A stretch of DNA of 19,551 nucleotides from Planctomycetaceae bacterium (GTDB lineage Bacteria > Planctomycetota > Planctomycetia > Pirellulales > Thermoguttaceae): assembly GCA_009776995.1 (NCBI GenBank), contig WRMR01000019.1:1-19551 (forward strand). The letters run 5' to 3'. The position numbers and the translations under genes are program-made. Shown piece after piece: positions 14,588 through 19,551 of the stretch. The notes beneath the pieces are model-generated. The model searched no databases, had not been told where the DNA came from, and saw only the letters and a program-made list of their open reading frames with translations. Within the stretch, counting starts at the first letter, position 1; every line of letters starts with the position of its first letter.

Positions 14588-16402
14588 ATGCCGAAAAACT
14601 GGATCATCCGCTCTTTTGACCGGGAACACGTCAATTTACTGGAACGCCAGGCACACATTCACCCGCTTTTGGCACAGCTTTTGATCAATCGCGGCGTCGG
14701 CCGTTCGGAACAGGTGGCGGCGTTTTTGCAGCCGAAGCTGACCGATTTGCGGCCTCCGGCACAATTGCCCGGTTGCGTCGAGACGGCAAGGCGGTTGCTT
14801 GACGCCATTCGCAATGACCGCAAGATTACCGTGTATGGCGATTACGATGTGGACGGCATGACCGCGACGGCCATTTTGCGACAGGTGATCCGGATGCTCG
14901 GCGGTCAGGTCGATTATTACGTGCCAACCCGCATGACCGAAGGGTACGGCCTCAATCACGACGCGATTCGTTCGCTTGCCGCACAGGGAACGCAGGTGAT
15001 GATCACCGTCGATTGCGGCATCAACAGCATTGACGAAGCGCAAACCGCCCGGGAACTCGGCGTCGAACTGCTCATCACCGATCATCACACGCCGGGCGAA
15101 ACACTGCCCGACGCGGCGGCAATCACGCACCCGATGATTGCTGAACGCTTCCCGCAATACGGGCCGCCCTATCCCTTCCCGCACCTGAGTGGCTCAACCG
15201 TTGCGCTGAAAGTTGCCTGGGCGTTGTGTCAGGAAGGGGCGAGGGATGAGGAGCCAGGGATGAGGGATTTTAATACTAACCCCCCGTCCCTCACCCCTCC
15301 ACCTAAAGTGACCCCGGAAATGCGTGAGTTTCTGATGCAGGCGGTCGGGTTGGCAGCTCTGGGGGCGGTGGCCGACGTCATGCCGCTGATCGACGAAAAC
15401 CGGGCATTGGTGCGTTTTGCACTCGAACGCAGTCTGCCGCAATACGCACCGGTCGGTTTGCGTGAACTGATGAAAGTGTCCAAAATTGACCCGGCCAAAC
15501 CGATGACCTCCGAGCAGATTGCGTTTGCCATCGGACCGCGGTTGAACGCTGCGGGACGTTTGGGACTGGCGCAACTCGGCGTCGAACTGCTCGTGACCGA
15601 CAAACCGGACAAAGCCGCCGAACTGGCAGCATACATCAACAATCTCAACGAAACACGGCAGAAGCTCGAACGCGACATTGTGCGTTCCGCAACGAAACAG
15701 ATCGAAGAGCAGTTTTCGCCGGACGACCCGGCCTACGTGCTGGCCAGTACCGAGTGGCATTCCGGTATCATCGGCATCGTGGCGGGCAGGTTGAGCGAGA
15801 AATACCATCGCCCTGTCGTGCTGATCTCGAAAGACAAGTTTGAGAACAAGCCCGGCGTCGGGTCCGGACGTTCGGTTCGCGGCCTCAACCTGTGCGAAGC
15901 GTTCGCGGCCTGTTCCGAGTACCTCGTGCGATCGGGGGGACATGCCGCCGCCGCAGGGTTGGGAGTCGAAGACGGCAAAATCGACCTGTTCCGCGACGCC
16001 TTTTGCGAGTACGTTGCGTCGGAACTGCCGCCGGAACTCCGCACGGCGGAATTGGTCATCGACGCCGAGTTCCCGTTCAGTGCCTTCGACACAGACATGG
16101 TGCGCCGGATCGATTCACTTGCCCCGTTCGGTCATGGCAACACGCGGCCTGTCATTTGCACGCGCGGTGTAACACTCGCCGAACCGCCCAAAACGATGGG
16201 TAGCGATCAGCGGCATTTCAGCGCAACGCTCCGCCAGCACCAACAGACGATGCGTGCCGTCGCCTTCGGTGTTGCCGAATGGGTCGAACAGATGCTGCGG
16301 CACGACGGCCCCATCGACGTCGCGTTTCACCCGGTCATCAACGAATTTCGCGGTTTCGCCAAGGTGGAATTGCAATTGATCGACTGGAAACCGGCGGAGT
16401 GA
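14588..16402 (+). CDS. recJ: Single-stranded-DNA-specific 5'-3' exonuclease RecJ
   Basis: DHH-family exonuclease of 604 aa acting in the cytoplasm in recombinational and mismatch repair. Motifs: YGDYDVDGMTAT (Asp85, Asp87, Asp89), VDCGI (Asp142), the DHH triad TDHH (165-167), LAALGAVADVMPL, GPRLNAAGRLG, the DHHA1 motif SGGHAAAAG, and an OB-type C-terminus ending LIDWKPAE. All metal-binding residues are present. Between WALCQ (about 211-215) and KVTPEM (about 240) lie roughly 22 residues, GARDEEPGMRDFNTNPPSLT plus prolines. They are encoded by a low-complexity DNA insert and do not belong to the family pattern. The insert keeps the frame, so the protein is probably functional with an extra loop before the VADV motif. 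The start is 127 bases after the GH38-type gene; read-through is possible. Confidence 0.93.
   Translation: MPKNWIIRSFDREHVNLLERQAHIHPLLAQLLINRGVGRSEQVAAFLQPKLTDLRPPAQLPGCVETARRLLDAIRNDRKITVYGDYDVDGMTATAILRQVIRMLGGQVDYYVPTRMTEGYGLNHDAIRSLAAQGTQVMITVDCGINSIDEAQTARELGVELLITDHHTPGETLPDAAAITHPMIAERFPQYGPPYPFPHLSGSTVALKVAWALCQEGARDEEPGMRDFNTNPPSLTPPPKVTPEMREFLMQAVGLAALGAVADVMPLIDENRALVRFALERSLPQYAPVGLRELMKVSKIDPAKPMTSEQIAFAIGPRLNAAGRLGLAQLGVELLVTDKPDKAAELAAYINNLNETRQKLERDIVRSATKQIEEQFSPDDPAYVLASTEWHSGIIGIVAGRLSEKYHRPVVLISKDKFENKPGVGSGRSVRGLNLCEAFAACSEYLVRSGGHAAAAGLGVEDGKIDLFRDAFCEYVASELPPELRTAELVIDAEFPFSAFDTDMVRRIDSLAPFGHGNTRPVICTRGVTLAEPPKTMGSDQRHFSATLRQHQQTMRAVAFGVAEWVEQMLRHDGPIDVAFHPVINEFRGFAKVELQLIDWKPAE
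15236..15300. repeat. In-frame low-complexity insert within recJ
   Basis: The segment begins GGGGCGAGGGATGAGGAG, continues AGGGATGAGGGATTTT, and ends CCCCCCGTCCCTCACCCC. Its two halves are imperfect reverse complements (GAGGGATGAGG versus CCGTCCCTCACCCC), so it could fold. It is of the same type as 10501-10562. It adds about 22 codons without a stop. Confidence 0.7.
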
Positions 16403-16618
16403 GATTTTTTTCACAAATTTCAATTCGTTTTGTGCAAAGTTCTTGGCTTTATGATGAGCAAAATGATCAACCATTGGTTTAGAAGTTGCAAAATATTGAT
16501 TATCAGTTCCAGTTGGTTTCCCATTTTTAACATAATGAATTTCTGCATGTTTAGGAACAGGACTATTTCGTTTCTGTTGAAAAGAGGAAAGGCCGACCTG
16601 AAAATCTCACTGCGCCGG
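16391..16618. mobile_element. Inverted-repeat-bounded 228-bp segment at the recJ 3' end
   Basis: CCGGCGGAGTGAGATTTT at 16391-16408 (including the recJ stop TGA) is repeated in inverted orientation at 16601-16618 with one mismatch (17 of 18). The AT-rich interior carries a truncated minus-strand coding fragment. No target-site duplication is evident outside the repeats. It may be a miniature element or the product of an inversion or template switch at the end of recJ. Confidence 0.5.
16403..16606 (-). pseudogene. Both-ends-truncated coding fragment of unknown family
   Basis: On the minus strand 68 codons are open and read like genuine protein: SSFQQKRNSPVPKHAEIHYV, then KNGKPTGTDNQYFATSKPMV, then DHFAHHKAKNFAQNELKFV, then KKI. 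AT-rich codon use is unlike recJ next to it. Directly before the first codon is a TGA, and after the last codon the frame runs into the antisense of recJ. Both ends are therefore lost and no start codon exists at the proper place. I do not recognise the family. It is confined between the two 18-bp inverted repeats. Confidence 0.5.
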
Positions 16619-17023
16619 GCACAAATCCGGCTGGCCAGGAAGGGTAATGCGACGATGTTGATCTGGCTGGGCAAGATGCCAAAGAAAACGGCGGAAACAA
16701 TTTGCAATTACGTTGAACAAATTAACATGGGCAATTTAGCGGGACAGTCCTGCCCGGCGGAAGTTGCCCGATGGTTAGGAACCATTGGCGACGATCTGCA
16801 TGGGAAATTGTCTAAAGTCGGTTTGATCGTTCTTTGGGAGAAACCTTTTCAAAACATGAGAGCCAGTTGCGCTACGGATTTTGCTGACCTGTTCTCAAGT
16901 CATGTTTGTACGGAATGGCTGGGACATACCGAACAAATCGCAAATGCGCATTATAGGCAAGTTACGGAAACCCATTTTCAAAAAGCAACGGAAAATAGTA
17001 ACATCGGTAGAAGTGAATCGTAG
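16619..17023 (+). pseudogene. Internally deleted tyrosine recombinase (phage-type integrase)
   Basis: The N-terminal part matches the start of planctomycete-type tyrosine integrases as I know them: IWLGKMPKKTAETICNYVEQ, then ARWLGTIGDDLHGKLSKVGL. After IVLWEKP the frame passes straight to the integrase C-terminus: FQNMRASCATDFADLFSSHV, then EWLGHTEQIANAHYRQVTET with HF. The RAS arginine, the WLGH(T/S)E histidine and the terminal tyrosine in AHY fit the last catalytic residues. The core-binding domain and the first catalytic arginine, about 200 or more residues in all, are missing, so it cannot be active. The open frame begins further upstream at 16430 only because it crosses the inverted-repeat segment. 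The ORF ends at a TAG. It marks a decayed integrated element. Confidence 0.7.
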
Positions 17024-17240
17024 AAACGTTCATCAATATCGCCGTACTCCAGTGTGAACTTTGCCCCTTGTTCCTGAAACGTCACCATCAATTCCGTCGT
17101 AGGGCTTAAACATTTTTGTCTTCACACGCGATTCGATGGTGTCGGTAATACGTCCATATCAGGCAGTACGCTCGTCAAACAGGGATATTCTGTACAAATT
17201 TGATCGGCTGGCAATCGGAACACGACCACGACCACAATCA
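16978..17240 (-). pseudogene. Broken minus-strand gene, C-terminal part (one stop, one frameshift)
   Basis: Reading leftward, one frame gives GRGRVPIASRSNLYRISLFD then ERTA, a TGA stop at 17159-17161, then YGRITDTIESRVKTKMFKPY. Near 17095 the protein-like reading continues in another frame as ELMVTFQEQGAKFTLEYGDI then DERFYDSLLPML, ending in a stop at 16978-16980. The pieces join naturally into one protein if the stop and the shift are repaired. I do not recognise the family with confidence. Its 3' end overlaps the 3' end of the integrase remnant on the other strand. Confidence 0.45.
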
Positions 17241-17494
17241 TTGTTGCTCGAAAGTATTACCTAAGCTTTTGCAAAGTTTAAAATAAGCCTTGTTTTTACG
17301 GCACTTCCGCAATCGGAAATGTGATAATAATTATTATCTGTTACAAAAATACTATATTTCGTACAATAATATGTGTCGTGTTTTGCACTATCTACGAAAT
17401 CAGAACAAAAATAGTTGTTGTACATAAAAAGTTAATTTGTAATGCGAATATCAATATTGTTCCGTAAATTCAAGCGTAATTCAAATTTGCAAAA
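17241..17494. other. AT-rich stretch with palindromes, no gene seen
   Basis: No supportable coding sequence is visible on either strand. The stretch is strongly AT-rich. It holds a perfect 16-bp palindrome GATAATAATTATTATC at 17323-17338 and, just before it, a small TTCCG-CAAT-CGGAA hairpin at 17305-17318. It separates the integrase debris from the 5'-truncated gene at 17498 and may include an old element boundary. Confidence 0.5.
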
Positions 17495-17497
17495 ACT

Positions 17498-18430
17498 CAG
17501 GTATTAACCGACCGTGAGGGAAAATTCCGACAAGGCGTTTTGCCCGGCAATTTTGCTGTGGCCATCAAATCGGCAACGGAGAATTTGTTTTTCAGACCAC
17601 AAACGGAGTTCCCGAAAAACTTCTGGACAACACGTTGGGACGAAAACAAACCGACACCATTCGCTGCCTTCCAGGTGAAGGAAGGCGAAACGGTCAAACC
17701 GGTTTTGCGTATCCCGCCCGATGATCCAGGCATTCAAAAGGATATTGCAATCCACGGAAAGATCGTCGTTCCTGACGGCAAAATACCGGAAAGTCTCAGC
17801 CATCTTTACGTCCGGGCGTTGACACATGACAATAACTCGAATTTCGGAATGATGGGCGGCTCTGTTCACCCGGACGGGAAATTTGTGATGCAGTTCAAAT
17901 CGAACATGAATTACGCGATGAACGTCTATGACGCAAACAATGAATGGGCTGCGAAGCCGCTTTACGTCGAAGTCGGGCCGGATACGCCGCTTGAAGAATC
18001 TGAAGAACGTACGGGCGATGGACCTCTGTTAAGAGTCATACAACAGTACGAGATTACGCTCGAAAAGGGAACACTCATTGAAGGAACCGCCCTTGACCAT
18101 GCGACCGGAAAACCGCTTGCCAGCACGACGCTTTGGTTCTTTGAGTATTTTGACGTCACCTCGAAAACGACAGGAGAGCAACGCAAATATCCGATCAATT
18201 CGCCGCTTGTGACCAACGCCGAAGGAAAATTCCGACGCGCCGTTGTGCCGGGACTGTACGGCGTTTCATCGGAATCGGCCGCAACCGTACTTTTCATGCC
18301 GTCGTCGATAGAAAAGGCAAAAATCACCGACCCGAACGATTGGGAAAAACAGGTGGAACGCCCGGCAACGGTTTTTGAAGTGAAACCGGACAGCGAAACC
18401 ATCCGTCCCATCTTGCGGATTGTGAAATGA
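17498..18430 (+). pseudogene. 5'-truncated carboxypeptidase-regulatory-like (Ig-fold) protein gene
   Basis: The apparent start at 17540 (TTG) lies inside a domain, not at its beginning. The same frame is open back to 17480 and reads VLTDREGKFRQGVLPGNFAV across it. That is the C-terminal half of a carboxypeptidase-regulatory-like repeat, of which a full copy lies later: GTALDHATGKPLAST, then TNAEGKFRRAVVPGLYGVSS. The N-terminus, presumably with a signal peptide, and further repeats have been lost at a junction near 17480-17500, where AT-rich debris begins. No ribosome-binding sequence precedes any start. About 310 residues remain and end cleanly at TGA. Related proteins carry several such beta-sandwich repeats, sometimes attached to BlaR1/M56-like sensors; what this one was cannot be told. 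Confidence 0.6.
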
Positions 18431-18443
18431 AACACATCATCAC

Positions 18444-18547
18444 AAAACAACAGCCGGGAATGTAGCGCGGCTGCATGACGGGATTTTCCGAATCGTGGAC
18501 ATTTTGATTCACCCCGTCATTGCGCTTTATTCCGGCTGTTGTTTTTT
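18444..18547. terminator. Terminator between convergent genes
   Basis: AAAACAACAGCCGG (18444-18457) pairs perfectly with CCGGCTGTTGTTTT (18532-18545). Inside, further partial pairing is visible (ATGACGGG with CCCGTCAT). The right arm ends in a T-run (18542-18547) serving the plus strand, and the left arm gives a short T-run on the minus strand. It sits between the 3' ends of the genes at 18430 and 18580, as expected for a bidirectional stop. Confidence 0.7.
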
Positions 18548-18579
18548 GCGGCAAATTTTCCGGTGAAAGCCGAACGTCT

Positions 18580-19551
18580 TTATCTCTGGATCACGACGAA
18601 CGGTTCGAACATGCCGTAGCCGATTACGTCGTAACTGCTGCCCGACGGCGGGCCGTCATTCGGGGCATTCCAGAACGCGTTGGGCCAGGCCGATCCGCGC
18701 ATCGGGCCGTTGTGGTGCGGGCCGAGCAGGTTTTTCGGCGTGCCGACGACCACGATGCTGATTTCATTCCTGCCGCTCTTGACGAACTTCGAAACGTCGT
18801 ACTCCCACGGAGCGTAAGCGATGTGTCCAGCCTCTTCGCCGTTGACGATCACCTTGGCGACACTGCCAAGCCATTTGCCCAGCGACACGACGTACTTGCT
18901 GTCGGATTTTGTGCCCAGGTCAAAGGTTTGCGTGTAGGAAACGCCACCCATGTAGAAGGGCATGCCCTGACGGTTCCAGCCGCGTTCGGGACGCAACAGC
19001 CCGGAGCCGTCCGTGAGGTGTTTCACGCTGCGCTCGTGCGTGCGCGCGACCAGTTCGCTGGAAAACTTCGCGACGACAAGCGGTTCAACCTCATACAAGC
19101 CGCCGCTTCGCACCTGGTGAATCACCTTGACTTCGGACAGGCCGACAAAGGCGTTGTCATCGAATGTTTGCGGTTCCGGTGCTTCTTCACCTTCTTTGGG
19201 TTCCTCCGGTTCGGGAATCGGGAAGGTCACACCGTTGTGGTTGGACAGGATTTCAAAGATCAGGTAACGGCCCCGCCGGTCGTTGGGCGTGACGGGACGG
19301 TCGTTGATCTGGGCGGGAAACGTCAGTATCTGCGGACCGTCACTGCTGCCCTGGCGCAGATTGAACTCGCCGATGAGATAGTGCGTCGGGTCTTCCTGCT
19401 GGCCACCACCACCGCCTCTGGCACCGCCGCGTCCGGGCTGACCGCCTTCGGCAGGTTGCGGCGGTTTCGGCGGCAATTCCGCCGTGAAGGACGTGTAAAC
19501 CTTGAGCTGGTTGACGCCGCGTTTGGTCAGATTGCGTTCGTTGTAGTTCCA
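18580..19551 (-). CDS. C-terminal part of a large glycosidase-like protein, runs off the window
   Basis: The frame is open from the window edge (324 codons, beginning WNYNERNLTKRGVNQLKVYT) to a TAA at 18580-18582, so the N-terminus is outside. A TTG at 19476 is internal, not a start. The first part is a beta-rich domain (HYLIGEFNLRQGSSDGPQIL; DDNAFVGLSEVKVIHQ) interrupted by a Gly/Arg/Gln-rich loop (GRGGARGGGGGQQED) and a Pro/Glu-rich loop (PEPEEPKEGEEAPEP). The end is a galactose-binding-like fold typical of the tails of GH2/GH106-type enzymes: FDLGTKSDSKYVVSLGKWLG, then AKVIVNGEEAGHIAYAPWEY, then DVSKFVKSGRNEISIVVVGT with KNLLGPHHNGP. An alpha-L-rhamnosidase-like or beta-glycosidase-like enzyme is plausible. 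The catalytic domain is not visible, so the family is not settled. Confidence 0.7.
   Translation of the reverse strand, partial: WNYNERNLTKRGVNQLKVYTSFTAELPPKPPQPAEGGQPGRGGARGGGGGQQEDPTHYLIGEFNLRQGSSDGPQILTFPAQINDRPVTPNDRRGRYLIFEILSNHNGVTFPIPEPEEPKEGEEAPEPQTFDDNAFVGLSEVKVIHQVRSGGLYEVEPLVVAKFSSELVARTHERSVKHLTDGSGLLRPERGWNRQGMPFYMGGVSYTQTFDLGTKSDSKYVVSLGKWLGSVAKVIVNGEEAGHIAYAPWEYDVSKFVKSGRNEISIVVVGTPKNLLGPHHNGPMRGSAWPNAFWNAPNDGPPSGSSYDVIGYGMFEPFVVIQR

Noticed and set aside
15194..15943. Minus-strand open frame of 249 codons
   Set aside because: Shadow of recJ, whose motifs are all on the plus strand.
16430..16618. N-terminal 63 codons of the open frame that includes the integrase remnant
   Set aside because: They cross the inverted-repeat segment whose real coding reading is on the minus strand; integrase similarity starts only after the right repeat.
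17323..17338. 16-bp palindrome as an integrase attachment or replication origin site
   Set aside because: AT-rich palindromes arise easily in such sequence, no second copy was seen in the window, and no origin-type repeats or replication genes are nearby.

Overview
The window looks like chromosome from a member of the Planctomycetota. The closest fit I can suggest is a polysaccharide-degrading, host- or gut-associated pirellula-like lineage, but this is inference. The evidence is the protein types (a very long GH38-type hydrolase with a lyase-like N-terminal domain, a BNR_4-type protein, a large glycosidase tail, HEAT and carboxypeptidase-regulatory-like proteins), a tyrosine-integrase remnant with planctomycete-style motifs, and GAGGGAYGAGG/CACTCG-type and GAGCCGCG-type intergenic repeats that I associate with this phylum. 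Gene density is high and most coding DNA is moderately GC-rich. The stretch from about 16403 to 17495 is clearly AT-rich and made of gene debris.

Layout. Position 1-702 (minus) is the N-terminal part of a secreted BNR-type protein, divergent from a membrane M48 metallopeptidase (913-2940). A repeat-rich intergenic space with a 25-bp-arm hairpin separates it from a minus-strand cluster: Rpn-type PD-(D/E)XK nuclease, Tat-exported lipoprotein with paired CxxC motifs, and radical SAM/SPASM enzyme, the last two with overlapping stop and start codons. A 35-bp direct repeat brackets the Rpn gene and the lipoprotein gene. A second minus-strand unit follows: an 89-aa orphan protein, a cytosolic HEAT-repeat protein and a soluble hybrid histidine kinase (PAS-PAS-GAF-HisKA-HATPase-REC). 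From a good divergent promoter a GH38-type hydrolase (11050-14460) reads rightward, followed by recJ (14588-16402), which carries an in-frame low-complexity insert.

Immediately after recJ lies a scrap heap: an inverted-repeat-bounded segment holding a both-ends-truncated minus-strand coding fragment, an internally deleted tyrosine integrase, a minus-strand gene broken by a stop and a frameshift, an AT-rich non-coding stretch, and a 5'-truncated carboxypeptidase-regulatory-like gene (17498-18430). The window closes with a convergent terminator and the C-terminal part of a large minus-strand glycosidase-like protein.

How the genes may work together. The BNR protein, GH38-type enzyme and terminal glycosidase fit glycan breakdown outside the cytoplasm. 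The lipoprotein/radical SAM pair is the best candidate for an undescribed functional unit. The HEAT/kinase pair is a plausible signalling unit. The repeat insertions and pseudogenes show active genome remodelling around recJ.
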